A DNA stretch of 64,000 nucleotides, taken from assembly GCA_964348275.1 (NCBI GenBank), contig CAYGBT010000001.1, forward strand, positions 62,001-126,000, written 5' to 3'. Shown piece after piece: positions 25,045 through 33,849 of the stretch. How positions within the stretch are numbered: position 1 is the stretch's first letter; each line of letters begins with the position of its first letter. The stretch comes from CSP1-5 sp964348275 (GTDB lineage Bacteria > Methylomirabilota > Methylomirabilia > Methylomirabilales > CSP1-5). The position numbers and the translations under genes were made by a program. The notes beneath the pieces were generated by a model. That model searched no databases, was not told where the DNA came from, and worked only from the letters and a program-made list of their open reading frames with translations.

Positions 25045-26020
25045 GAAGAAAGTGATCCGCGGGCGCGAGAAGGCCGCAAAGCCGCATAGCGCGGCCGATA
25101 TCGTCGACGCCATCGGAAACACCCCTTTGGTGGAGGTTCCCCGGATCAGCCCCAAGCCGTCGGTCCGGATCTTCTGTAAGCTCGAATTCTACAACCCGAC
25201 GGGAAGCCTGAAGGACCGGATTGCCAAATACATGATCGAGGACGCAGAGCAGAGAGGGGAACTGGGCCCGGGCAAGACGATCCTTGAGCCGACCAGCGGC
25301 AATACCGGGATTTCACTCGCCCTGATCGGCCGGCGGAAGGGTTATAAGGTCAAAGTGGTGGTTCCGGAAAACATCACCGTCGAGCGTCGGCAACTTTTGG
25401 AGCTCTATGGGACGGAGGTCATTTACTCCGATCCCCGTCGGGGCACCAACGGGGCCATCGAGCTGGCTGGGAAGCTGGCCGCCGAGAATCCGGATTGGTA
25501 TATGCCGTACCAGTACGGCAATGAAGCCAATCCCCGAGCGCACTATGAGACGACTGGTAGAGAGATCCTCGAAGCGCTTCCCGAGGTGGATGTCTTCGTG
25601 GCGGGGCTTGGGACTGGGGGGACACTTATGGGCGTGGGACGCCGGCTCAAGGAGGTGAATCCCAAGACGCAGGTCATAGCCGCGGAGCCCCATCCTGGCG
25701 ATCTCGTTCAGGGGCTCCGCAGCTTGGACGAGGGGTTCATTCCTCCGATATTGGATTTGAGTCTCCTTGACGGAAAGACCCTTGTCGATTCCCGCTGCGC
25801 CTTCGCGTTAACCCGGGATCTGACGATCAAGGAAGGCATTTTCGCGGGGGTTTCTTCGGGGGCGGTCCTTCATTGTGCCATCCGGACAGCTCACAAGATG
25901 GACAAGGGAAACATTGTCTGCCTTCTGGCGGATGGCGGCTGGAAGTATGTCAGTCTGGGAGTCTGGGCAAAAGAGCTGCCCGATCTTGGAGAAGATGTCT
26001 ATAGCCACGTCTGGTGGTAG
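25034..26020 (+). CDS. cysM: CysM-type cysteine synthase (O-phosphoserine, carrier-dependent)
   Basis: 328 residues from TTG 25034, 5 nt behind a GGGGGAGG site and overlapping the carrier gene by 11 nt. It is a fold II PLP enzyme: NPTGSLKDRIA (PLP Lys), PTSGNTGISLA, GLGTGGTLMG. The segment GLRSLDEGFIPP near residue 230 matches mycobacterial CysM, where an arginine here binds the phosphate of O-phosphoserine; the C-terminal DGGWKYVS and long tail also match CysM. I infer it uses O-phosphoserine and thiocarboxylated carrier, unlike the CysK at 22.4 kb. Confidence 0.87.
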   Translation: MIAKKKVIRGREKAAKPHSAADIVDAIGNTPLVEVPRISPKPSVRIFCKLEFYNPTGSLKDRIAKYMIEDAEQRGELGPGKTILEPTSGNTGISLALIGRRKGYKVKVVVPENITVERRQLLELYGTEVIYSDPRRGTNGAIELAGKLAAENPDWYMPYQYGNEANPRAHYETTGREILEALPEVDVFVAGLGTGGTLMGVGRRLKEVNPKTQVIAAEPHPGDLVQGLRSLDEGFIPPILDLSLLDGKTLVDSRCAFALTRDLTIKEGIFAGVSSGAVLHCAIRTAHKMDKGNIVCLLADGGWKYVSLGVWAKELPDLGEDVYSHVWW

Positions 26021-26055
26021 TGTTGACAGACGAGCGGGGAGAGTCGCGAGGGGAG

Positions 26056-26454
26056 ATGTTTGAGCTGGCCAAACGATATGCGGAGGAGATCATCGATCAC
26101 GCCCGAAGTGAGGCCCCCAACGAATGTTGTGGCCTTCTGGCTGGGAAGGCCGGAAAGATTTTGCAGCTGTATCGATGCGACAGTTCCGAGAAAAGTCCGT
26201 ACCGATACTACGTGGATCCGAAAGACCAGATCCGGATCATGCGGGAGCTGGATGAGAAGGAGTGGGAGCTCCTTGGGATCTACCACTCCCATACTCACAC
26301 GGAGGCGTATCCATCCAAAACCGATGTCGAGTTGGCGTTTTATCCTGAGGCGTTGTACTTCATCGTTTCCCTTAAGAAACCGGAGGCACCAAGCATCCGG
26401 GCGTTTCGGATTACCGATGGTGAGATCACAGAGGAGGAGGTGATTGTCAGGTAG
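26056..26454 (+). CDS. JAMM/MPN metalloprotease (Mec-like)
   Basis: 132 residues. The full JAMM signature is present: Glu in APNECCGLLAG, then HSH followed by seven residues and SKTD (residues about 78-91), giving the zinc ligands His, His and Asp. In mycobacteria Mec cuts cysteine off CysO; in Pseudomonas QbsD trims a two-residue tail from the carrier QbsE. Here it sits directly after CysO and CysM and probably does one or both jobs. ATG 26056 gives the family N-terminus; GTG 26014 overlapping the CysM stop is an alternative. Confidence 0.88.
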   Translation: MFELAKRYAEEIIDHARSEAPNECCGLLAGKAGKILQLYRCDSSEKSPYRYYVDPKDQIRIMRELDEKEWELLGIYHSHTHTEAYPSKTDVELAFYPEALYFIVSLKKPEAPSIRAFRITDGEITEEEVIVR

Positions 26455-26552
26455 GGTTTTTTTGTGTTGGCAATTCCCGAGTAACTCAATCGGGTTTATC
26501 GAATTAATGGTCGAATCAACTTAGTCCTGTCAACTACAAAAGGAGGCAAGTC

Positions 26553-27395
26553 ATGGCTAATTACGCACATCCCGAGGTGCTTGTGGAAACCCAGTGGGTG
26601 GCAGACCATCTGAAAGATCCCAAGCTCCGGCTAGTCGAGGTGGACGTCGACACGGCGGCGTATGGGGAAGGCCATATCCCCGGGGCCATCGGCTGGAATT
26701 GGAAGACGGATCTGGAAGAGCAGCTGGAACGGGACATCCTGCGTCGCGAAACGATGGAGCAGCTGCTCAGCCGGTCGGGGATCGCCAATGACACGACGGT
26801 GATCCTGTACGGGGACAACAATAACTGGTTTGCCACCTATGCCTTCTGGCATCTGAAGTATTACGGGCATGTGGATGCGCGGGTCATGAACGGGGGCCGG
26901 GCCAAATGGATTGCCGAGGGGCGCCCGATGACGAAAGAGCTCCCAGCGTACCCGGCGACGACCTACCGGGCCAAGGGGCCGGAGAAGAGCATCCGGGTCA
27001 TGCGGAGTCAGGTGATCGACTCGGTAGGGAAAGCGCGGCTGGCGCTGGTGGATGTCCGCTCGCCGAAAGAGTTCAGCGGCGAGATCTTGGCGCCGGAGCA
27101 TCTGCCCCAGGAGGGGGCGCAGCGGGGGGGGCACATCCCGGGCGCGGCGAATATTCCCTGGAGCCAGGCGGTGCGGGAGGATGGGACGTTCAAGAGCGCG
27201 GAGGAGCTAACGCAGCTGTATCAAAGCAAGGGGATTGTGCCGGACAAAGAGATCATCGCCTACTGTCGGATCGGGGAGCGTTCGTCACACACGTGGTTTG
27301 TGCTGAAGTATCTACTGGGCTATCCCAGGGTGTTGAATTACGACGGCTCCTGGACCGAGTATGGCAGCTTGGTGAACGTGCCGATTGAAAAATAA
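26553..27395 (+). CDS. Two-domain sulfurtransferase (rhodanese, SseA-like)
   Basis: 280 residues: an inactive first rhodanese domain (residues about 12-125) and an active second domain with C238 in AYCRIGERSS. Such enzymes move sulfane sulfur from thiosulfate or 3-mercaptopyruvate to thiol acceptors; the CRIGER loop is the thiosulfate type. An AGGAGGC site precedes ATG 26553. The codon use is distinctly GCG/GGG-rich in its second half. It could load persulfide for the carrier proteins, as no rhodanese domain is fused to the E1 enzyme. Confidence 0.9.
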   Translation: MANYAHPEVLVETQWVADHLKDPKLRLVEVDVDTAAYGEGHIPGAIGWNWKTDLEEQLERDILRRETMEQLLSRSGIANDTTVILYGDNNNWFATYAFWHLKYYGHVDARVMNGGRAKWIAEGRPMTKELPAYPATTYRAKGPEKSIRVMRSQVIDSVGKARLALVDVRSPKEFSGEILAPEHLPQEGAQRGGHIPGAANIPWSQAVREDGTFKSAEELTQLYQSKGIVPDKEIIAYCRIGERSSHTWFVLKYLLGYPRVLNYDGSWTEYGSLVNVPIEK

Positions 27396-27407
27396 GGAGA
27401 GTGAGAC

Positions 27408-28076
27408 GTGACACAGCCGCGGTCGGATGAACCCTTTTTTCGGATTGAGCCGGCAGAGGCACGGACCTTGGTCGAAAAGGGAGTACGAGTTGTAGATGTT
27501 CGGGAGCCACAGGAGTACGCCGAGGTCCGGATCCCGGACTCGGCCCTCGTCCCCTTGGGGACGCTCTTGAGTGCACCACGGGACATCCTCAAGGAAGGGC
27601 CGGTTCTGTTCGTCTGTTCCGAGGGGATCAGGAGCGCCGTCGCCTGTGAGGCGGCCGCGGCGATCGGGCTTGATGAGGTGTACAACCTTGAGGGTGGAAT
27701 TGAGCAGTGGGAGGCGGAAGGACATCCGGTAGAGTCTGGGCGGAGCAGCGAGGGCGTGATAACTGAGACTCCGGTCGGCCCCGAGGCCCCGCAGTACGAT
27801 TTGCTGCAGCCGGGCGAGCGCCTTATGCGGGTTCATCGGTTCCGGTATCTCCGCGCCGTGACATGCGCCTTGGGTGTCCTTGACCTCTTGGTCGAGGAGA
27901 CTCTTGGGGAAGTACCAGAGCCCGCGAAACGGTGCGTGGCCCGCCCGGACCACCCCGTGCAAGTGGCAAGACCTGAGTTAACGGTCTACGGAGCAAGTGT
28001 TGAAGAGGCGGTGCGTGTCCTGATCGAGAAGCTCAAGGGACGGCGCGCCCAGGAGATCTTTCTTCCTACCGGGTGA
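27408..28076 (+). CDS. Rhodanese domain fused to an unknown C-terminal domain
   Basis: 222 residues. Residues about 8-110 are a single rhodanese domain with active cysteine in FVCSEGIRS and the VVDVREPQEY start. The remaining 110 residues (RLMRVHRFRYLRAVTCALGV, then ELTVYGASVEEAVRVLIEKL) match nothing I recognise. It follows the two-domain sulfurtransferase by 12 nt and precedes sulfite reductase, so it is probably part of the same operon. The extra domain may bind a partner in sulfur transfer. Confidence 0.82.
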   Translation: MTQPRSDEPFFRIEPAEARTLVEKGVRVVDVREPQEYAEVRIPDSALVPLGTLLSAPRDILKEGPVLFVCSEGIRSAVACEAAAAIGLDEVYNLEGGIEQWEAEGHPVESGRSSEGVITETPVGPEAPQYDLLQPGERLMRVHRFRYLRAVTCALGVLDLLVEETLGEVPEPAKRCVARPDHPVQVARPELTVYGASVEEAVRVLIEKLKGRRAQEIFLPTG

Positions 28077-28141
28077 GGTCTAATACACCTTGCTGCGAGC
28101 CCTCGGTGGGAATAAACAGGGACCGAGAGGGAGGACACACA

Positions 28142-29935
28142 ATGCAACCGTTGGATGTTCTGGACGCGAAAAAAGCGACCATCGGCCTGGATGAAAAACC
28201 GCTGGCTGTCCGTCCCTCATACGCCGAGCAAGAGGAGATCGACACCTTTGACGATTTCGTGCAGCGCTTTTGGCGAAAGGAGATATCGGAGGGCGAGTTC
28301 AAGCGCTTTCGCCTTCAGCATGGCGTCTACGGTCAGCGTCAACAGGAATTCCAGATGTTCCGGATCAAGATACCCTGGGGTGGGCTGACTGCGGAGCAAC
28401 TGGAGGCGCTCGCAGACTTGGCCAAGCGGACGCCGCGAGGGTTAGGGCATGTCACGACCCGTCAGAACATCCAGTTCCACTTCGTCAAGCTGGCAGAGGC
28501 CACCGAGTTCATGAGCGACTTGGCGCGGGTCGGGCTGACCACGCGGGAGGCCTGCGGGAACACCGTTCGCAACGTCACGGCGGGGGCTTGCTCTGGCGTC
28601 TGCCCCCGGGAGATCTTCGACGTCACTCCCTACGCCGAGGCGGTGGCCCGCTTCCTCTTGCGAAACCCTATGAACCAGAATCTTCCCCGAAAATTTAAGA
28701 TTGCCTTTTCCGGATGTCCGGATGACGAGGGGGTGACGGCGATCCACGACATCGGGGCGCGGGCTGTTCTTCATCGTGAGAACGGAGTAGCCCACCGGGG
28801 CTTTCGCCTGGTGGTGGCTGGAGGACTCGGACCGGTACCTAACGAGGCCCAGCTCCTGGAAGAGTTTACTCCCGCGCACGAGTTGATGGCCACGGTGGCC
28901 GCCATCGTCCGGATCTTTGACCGATTCGGCAACCGCGAGAACCGGAGCAGGGCACGGATGAAATTCGTCCTCCAGGAATTTGGCCTAGAAAAATTCCGGC
29001 GCCTGGTCCTGAAAGAGCGAACCGGTCTCAAGTCCACCATGGCCGGACAGATTCCCTCCGTCGTAGTCCGCGAGGAGATACCGCCCCCGCGGAAGCGGGC
29101 ACCCTTAGCCTTTCGAGATCTGCAAGACCCTGCCTTCGAGTCGTGGCGGCGGAGTAATGTCCGGCCACAGAAACAGCCCGGCTACGTCATGGTGACGACC
29201 CGTGTGGAGCTGGGCGACATCACCGCGCTCCAGCTTCGGCTCCTGGCCTTCTGTGCAAGGGAGTTTGGTGACGGCACCGTGCGGAGTACAAACCAACAGA
29301 ATTTTATCCTCCGATGGGTGCCGGAGGGGGCCCTAGTCGCTCTGTACCGGGTGCTTCGCCGTGCCGACTTGGCCCAGCCCGGGGCCGAGCGGCTTATCGA
29401 CGTCACTGCGTGTCCCGGTGCCGACACCTGCCAGCTCGGGATTACCTCGTCAAAGGGGCTTGCGCTCGCGATCAGCAGGATGCTGGAGGAAAAGCACCCG
29501 GATCTGGCGGAGGAGGTGGGTGGACGGATCAAGATCTCGGGCTGCCCGAACTCTTGCGGTCAACACCACATCGCCACGATCGGGTTTTACGGCGGGTCCA
29601 GAAAGTTCGATGGGCGCCAGGCCCCGACCTACCAGATGCTCCTCGGAGGCGTATGGGGGGATGGGACTGCCCGATTCGGCACGCCGATTCTTCGGGTCCC
29701 GTCGAAGAATATTCCAGCGGCCGTCGACAGGCTGCTCAAAATCTACAAGGCACAGCGGACCAACGGTGAGGCCCTCTTTCCGTTTGTAGAGCGCTTCGGA
29801 CCAGACCGAGTGGCGCAAAGCCTGGCGGAGTTCACTCAGCTTCCCAGCTATGAAGAAGCCCCAGACGGGTTTCGGGATTGGGGCGCGGAAGAGTTCTTTG
29901 AACTCAAGGTCGGGGTCGGTGAGTGTGCGGCGTAG
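28142..29935 (+). CDS. Ferredoxin-type assimilatory sulfite/nitrite reductase
   Basis: 597 residues from ATG 28142 (GGGAGG site). It has the two-repeat siroheme reductase fold: GHVTTRQNIQFHFV and TREACGNTVRNV in the first half, and the 4Fe-4S/siroheme cysteines TACPGADTC (CX5C) and SGCPNSCGQHH (CX3C) in the second. It reduces sulfite to sulfide (or nitrite to ammonia) with six electrons. The surrounding Sat and APS reductase genes favour sulfite. HemD and CobA genes nearby supply siroheme precursors. Confidence 0.9.
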   Translation: MQPLDVLDAKKATIGLDEKPLAVRPSYAEQEEIDTFDDFVQRFWRKEISEGEFKRFRLQHGVYGQRQQEFQMFRIKIPWGGLTAEQLEALADLAKRTPRGLGHVTTRQNIQFHFVKLAEATEFMSDLARVGLTTREACGNTVRNVTAGACSGVCPREIFDVTPYAEAVARFLLRNPMNQNLPRKFKIAFSGCPDDEGVTAIHDIGARAVLHRENGVAHRGFRLVVAGGLGPVPNEAQLLEEFTPAHELMATVAAIVRIFDRFGNRENRSRARMKFVLQEFGLEKFRRLVLKERTGLKSTMAGQIPSVVVREEIPPPRKRAPLAFRDLQDPAFESWRRSNVRPQKQPGYVMVTTRVELGDITALQLRLLAFCAREFGDGTVRSTNQQNFILRWVPEGALVALYRVLRRADLAQPGAERLIDVTACPGADTCQLGITSSKGLALAISRMLEEKHPDLAEEVGGRIKISGCPNSCGQHHIATIGFYGGSRKFDGRQAPTYQMLLGGVWGDGTARFGTPILRVPSKNIPAAVDRLLKIYKAQRTNGEALFPFVERFGPDRVAQSLAEFTQLPSYEEAPDGFRDWGAEEFFELKVGVGECAA

Positions 29936-30005
29936 CTTACCAGAGGACGGTAGGTCATCGGATCAGTCGCTGATGGCCTCTGTTCTTCCCGAATAGGTTT
30001 TGCTG

Positions 30006-30773
30006 ATGATGGCTTTCCTTCCGGCGATTGTCTGCGTGGGAATTACCTCCGGCTGGGTCACGGGTATCTCTGCTGCAGCGTGGGGAGCCCTGAGTGTTCC
30101 GCTGTTGGTTCTGATCGGGATTGAGCCGTTAGCCGCAATTAGCTCTAGTCTGGCCGCTTCTATTTTTCTGAGCCTTTTGGGCGGCCTGACCCACTGGCAG
30201 CATGACCGTTCGCGGGTGGCTCCCCTCGTCCCGCTCGTACTTGGGGGTGTGGCAGGGGCCTTCTTGGGAAGTTTCCTGAGTCCCACACTTCCGACCCAGA
30301 CCCTTCGGCTTTTTATTGGCGTGACGACCTTGATCATAGGGTTTCTTTTGCTTCCGAGGCGCAATGGTGGCAGTGCGCGGCACCTTGGCCACAAGGTCCC
30401 GAAATGGCAGGAAAGACGGGCGACCATTTTTGGAATTGGCGTGGTTGCGGGGATTTCCGCCGGAGCAATTGGTGCAGGTTGGGGAACGATTGGCGTCGCA
30501 CTGCTCATGTGGACAGGCATTCCGGCCCATACCGTGGTCGGCTCTTCCCTGTTCGGCCGATCTTTCGTGGCCTTAGTGGCCACTGGCTCATATGTTTTTC
30601 AGACTGGCCTCCCCCCTGGTGGGATCTTTCTGCCACTTCTGCTCGCTGGGGGCGCGGGGGTGTATCTCGGGGTCCGGAGCTCGAACAAGCTTTCGCCCGT
30701 CGGAATGCAAAAATTCCTCGGTGGTGTGGTCGGCCTGGCGGGGATGCTGACCGTTGCGAAGTATCTCTTGTAA
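30006..30773 (+). CDS. TauE/SafE family sulfite/anion exporter
   Basis: 255 residues with eight hydrophobic segments. Two homologous halves start with GITSGWVTGISAAAWGALSVPLL and GIGVVAGISAGAIGAGWG, the TauE/SafE pattern. It likely exports sulfite or an organosulfonate at the inner membrane and would protect against sulfite build-up next to sulfite reductase. ATG 30006 was chosen; ATG 30009 and TTG 30000 are neighbours. Confidence 0.83.
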   Translation: MMAFLPAIVCVGITSGWVTGISAAAWGALSVPLLVLIGIEPLAAISSSLAASIFLSLLGGLTHWQHDRSRVAPLVPLVLGGVAGAFLGSFLSPTLPTQTLRLFIGVTTLIIGFLLLPRRNGGSARHLGHKVPKWQERRATIFGIGVVAGISAGAIGAGWGTIGVALLMWTGIPAHTVVGSSLFGRSFVALVATGSYVFQTGLPPGGIFLPLLLAGGAGVYLGVRSSNKLSPVGMQKFLGGVVGLAGMLTVAKYLL

Positions 30774-30837
30774 TGCGGATCGACGTCTCCACATCGAGTT
30801 TCCACCGGTGAGCGAAGCGGAAGGTACGGGAGTCGTG

Positions 30838-31770
30838 ATGGGCCTCAAAGGTCTCACTGTCGCGGTGACCGGGAGCAGGAGAGCATCCGAGCAGGCCGAG
30901 CTGATCTCGAAGCTCGGGGGGGTCCCCTACGTAGCCCCAACGGTGGGCATTGAAGTCCAGGAGGATGCGGACCTTCAAACGGAAGGATTGGTCAATAGGA
31001 TTGTCGGCAGAGAATTTGATTATGCGGTCTTCACGACGGGTCCAGGAGTCTATCGGTTGGTGTCGACGGCTCAGAAGCTGGGGTTAGAAGCAGAATTGCT
31101 TGACGTATTGAGCAGCACCTATGTCGTCGCACGAAGCCACAAGCCGCAAAAGCTTTTGGAGCGATACGGTGTCGGGGTGCACCTCGTGCCCCCCGACAAT
31201 ACCTCGGAGGGGATCGCTACGGAGATGGCCAAATTCGACCTTAATGGCAAACGTGTCGCCATCCTGTGGTATGGCGAGCCCCATCCAATCCTCCGAGAGA
31301 CACTGGAAAGGGGTGGGGCAAGCGTCTTTGAGGCGATGGCGTATCAGTATTCATTAGCGCTTGAGAGGAGGGGAGCCGAAGTCCTTGCGGCAGTGGGGTT
31401 CAAGTCTATACCCCCCGAGGACCAAAAGATCCTGCAACTCATCGATGATCTGGTCAACGGAAACATCCACATCATTACCTTCACCAGCCCTCCGTCGGCG
31501 AGAAACCTCTTCCGATTCGCAGAAGCCCATAGCCTGGATGCGGGTCTTCGCCGTTCCCTGAATGAGGAGGTATTGGTCGTTGCCGTTGGACCGCCAACCC
31601 GCCGGGCCATTGAAGAAAACGAGGTTACCGTTGATGTGATGCCGGATGTCTACAGGTTGGGTCCGATGTTGAGGTCGACGGCTGACTTTCTGGCACAGGA
31701 GGAGTGCCACACGAGAAAAGGGGCCCTCGCTAGGATTCAGCCTGAGTCAATTGTCGATGGACATGGATAA
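30838..31770 (+). CDS. hemD: Uroporphyrinogen-III synthase
   Basis: 310 residues of the HemD fold: LKGLTVAVTGSRRASEQAELI at the N-terminus, FDYAVFTTGPGVYRL, and a later HIITFTSPPSARNLF followed by VVAVGPPTRRAIEE. It closes and inverts ring D to give uroporphyrinogen III. Lying between TauE and APS reductase, it supplies substrate to the CobA methylase at 33.9 kb for siroheme. ATG 30838 follows GGGAG; the longer frame to 30754 overlaps the previous gene. Confidence 0.85.
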   Translation: MGLKGLTVAVTGSRRASEQAELISKLGGVPYVAPTVGIEVQEDADLQTEGLVNRIVGREFDYAVFTTGPGVYRLVSTAQKLGLEAELLDVLSSTYVVARSHKPQKLLERYGVGVHLVPPDNTSEGIATEMAKFDLNGKRVAILWYGEPHPILRETLERGGASVFEAMAYQYSLALERRGAEVLAAVGFKSIPPEDQKILQLIDDLVNGNIHIITFTSPPSARNLFRFAEAHSLDAGLRRSLNEEVLVVAVGPPTRRAIEENEVTVDVMPDVYRLGPMLRSTADFLAQEECHTRKGALARIQPESIVDGHG

Positions 31771-31808
31771 TCTGCTATGAGAGCCTGCCGAAACGAAGGG
31801 GGATATCC

Positions 31809-32561
31809 GTGAAAGCGAAGAATCGACTGGATGAGGGAGCGGTGGGTGAACTGGCCATTCGGTTTCAAGGGGAAGAACCCGGGGCGGTAATCCATTGGGC
31901 CCTCGAGCAGTTTCATCCCCGCATCGCCTTAGCGTCCAGCCTCCAGGCGGAAGACATGGTCATTCTGGACCTCGCCTGGAAGATAAATTCCAGGGTACGG
32001 GTATTCACTCTGGATACTGGTCGGCTCCACGAAGAGACGTATGTAACTATTGAGCGGGTCCGGGAAAAGTACGGCATTGTGATCGAGAGCTATTTTCCGA
32101 ATCGGGTATCCGTGGAGGCCCTCGAGCGAGAGAAGGGATTTTACTCCTTTCGGCGGAGCGTGGAGGAGCGGAAGTTTTGCTGTGGGATTCGCAAGGTGGA
32201 ACCACTTGCGCGGGCCCTGAGCGGTCTCGATGCGTGGCTCACTGGACTCCGCCGGCAACAGGCAGTCACCCGGAGTGCCATGGCCAAGGTCGAACTGGAT
32301 GAGAGTCATGGAGGCATTGTCAAGCTCAATCCCTTGGCCGAGTGGTCGGAAGAGCAGGTCTGGAACTACATCCGCACTCATGATGTACCCTACAACGCCC
32401 TTCACGATCTAGGGTATCCGAGCATCGGATGTGCCCCGTGCACGCGTGCGATCAAGCCGGGGGAGGATATTCGGGCCGGACGGTGGTGGTGGGAACTTCC
32501 AGAGAGTAAGGAGTGCGGTTTGCACGTCACCCCGGTGAAGACGGGCCGATTCAGTATATGA
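31809..32561 (+). CDS. cysH: Adenylylsulfate (APS) reductase, assimilatory
   Basis: 250 residues from GTG 31809. PP-loop-like start (IALASSLQAEDMVILDL), TLDTGRLHEET, and the four cysteines of a [4Fe-4S] cluster: KFCCGIRK and IGCAPCTRA. These cysteines mark the APS-specific rather than PAPS-specific type. The C-terminal catalytic cysteine is in KECGLHV. It reduces APS to sulfite with thioredoxin. No APS kinase gene is adjacent, which fits a direct APS route. Confidence 0.93.
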   Translation: MKAKNRLDEGAVGELAIRFQGEEPGAVIHWALEQFHPRIALASSLQAEDMVILDLAWKINSRVRVFTLDTGRLHEETYVTIERVREKYGIVIESYFPNRVSVEALEREKGFYSFRRSVEERKFCCGIRKVEPLARALSGLDAWLTGLRRQQAVTRSAMAKVELDESHGGIVKLNPLAEWSEEQVWNYIRTHDVPYNALHDLGYPSIGCAPCTRAIKPGEDIRAGRWWWELPESKECGLHVTPVKTGRFSI

Positions 32562-32577
32562 GGAGACTCAAAGTCGG

Positions 32578-33747
32578 ATGAGCGCCATCGCACCGCATGG
32601 AGGGAAACTGGTCAACCGTCTGGTGCCACCGGAAGAGCGCGACGAGACGCGCCACCGGGGGAAAATCCTCAAGGAGATCCACCTCAATCGGCGACAGCTC
32701 TCGGACCTGGATTTGATCGGGATCGGAGCTTTGAGTCCCCTTGAAGGGTTCATGGGGCAGGCCGATTACGAACGAGTAGTGGAGGAGATGCATTTGGCCA
32801 GTGGCCTCCCATGGTCTATCCCTGTCACGTTGGCAGTAGCGGAGAGCAAGGCTAGTGCGCTCCAAATGGGTGAGGAACTTGCTCTGATGGATGAGCAGGG
32901 GGATCTCCGAGGCGTGATGAAACTTCATGAGAAGTTTCGTTACGATAAGGAGCGGGAGGCCCGGGAGGTCTATCGAACTACCGAGGATCTCCACCCTGGA
33001 GTTCAGGCCCTGTACGCGCAGGGGGAGGTCCTCTTGGCAGGTCCGATCCAACTTTTGGAGCTTCCTGACCATCAGGCCTTTCATCCGTATCATCTTACCC
33101 CCGAAGAGGCCCGACAGGCCTTCGCCGATAGAAGCTGGAGGACCGTCGTAGGTTTTCAGACCCGAAACCCGGTCCACCGCGCCCACGAATACATTCAGAA
33201 ATGTGCTTTGGAGATGATGGATGGGCTCCTTCTCCATCCGTTAGTGGGTGAGACCAAACAGGATGACATCCCACCGGAAACGCGGATGCGGTGCTACCAG
33301 GCGCTCTTGGAAGGCTATTATCCCAAAGATCGTGTGATCCTGGCCGTCCTCTCGGCGGCCATGCGCTACGCCGGGCCACGGGAGGCCATCTTCCACGCCC
33401 TCATCAGGAAGAACTACGGGTGTACGCATTTCATCGTCGGCCGAGATCATGCCGGGGTTGGGAATTATTACGGCACGTTCGACGCCCACACGATCTTTCA
33501 GGCCTTCTCTAGCGCAGAGCTCGGCATTACACCCCTCTTTTTTGACAACGCTTTTTATTGCCGATGCTGCCAGGGAATGGCAACGACGAAGACCTGTCCG
33601 CACGGACCGGAAGAGCGGGTAAGCCTGTCCGGGACAAAGGTCCGGGAAATGCTTCATCGGGTGGAGCTTCCGCCACCGGAGTACTCCCGGCGCGAGGTAG
33701 CTGAGGTCCTTCTTCAGTGGGCCAATACCGATCAATACCGGATCTGA
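32578..33747 (+). CDS. sat: Sulfate adenylyltransferase (ATP sulfurylase)
   Basis: 389 residues of homo-oligomeric ATP sulfurylase: ALSPLEGFMG, the catalytic QTRNPVHRAHE, HPLVGETKQDDIP, LSAAMRYAGPREAIFHALIRKN split motifs, and GRDHAGVG. A CRCCQGMATTKTC cysteine cluster near the C-terminus could bind metal, as in some bacterial Sats. It activates sulfate to APS. It lies 16 nt after cysH. The start codon has a poor ribosome site, consistent with translational coupling. Confidence 0.94.
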   Translation: MSAIAPHGGKLVNRLVPPEERDETRHRGKILKEIHLNRRQLSDLDLIGIGALSPLEGFMGQADYERVVEEMHLASGLPWSIPVTLAVAESKASALQMGEELALMDEQGDLRGVMKLHEKFRYDKEREAREVYRTTEDLHPGVQALYAQGEVLLAGPIQLLELPDHQAFHPYHLTPEEARQAFADRSWRTVVGFQTRNPVHRAHEYIQKCALEMMDGLLLHPLVGETKQDDIPPETRMRCYQALLEGYYPKDRVILAVLSAAMRYAGPREAIFHALIRKNYGCTHFIVGRDHAGVGNYYGTFDAHTIFQAFSSAELGITPLFFDNAFYCRCCQGMATTKTCPHGPEERVSLSGTKVREMLHRVELPPPEYSRREVAEVLLQWANTDQYRI

Positions 33748-33849
33748 CGGCCTCACTTCCCACCTCGGGCGGCTTGGGACAGCATCTGATTCGTCCGTTG
33801 GCAGGGCAGTGGCCGGGAATGCGGGAAGGATCTGAGGGGGGAAGTCGCG

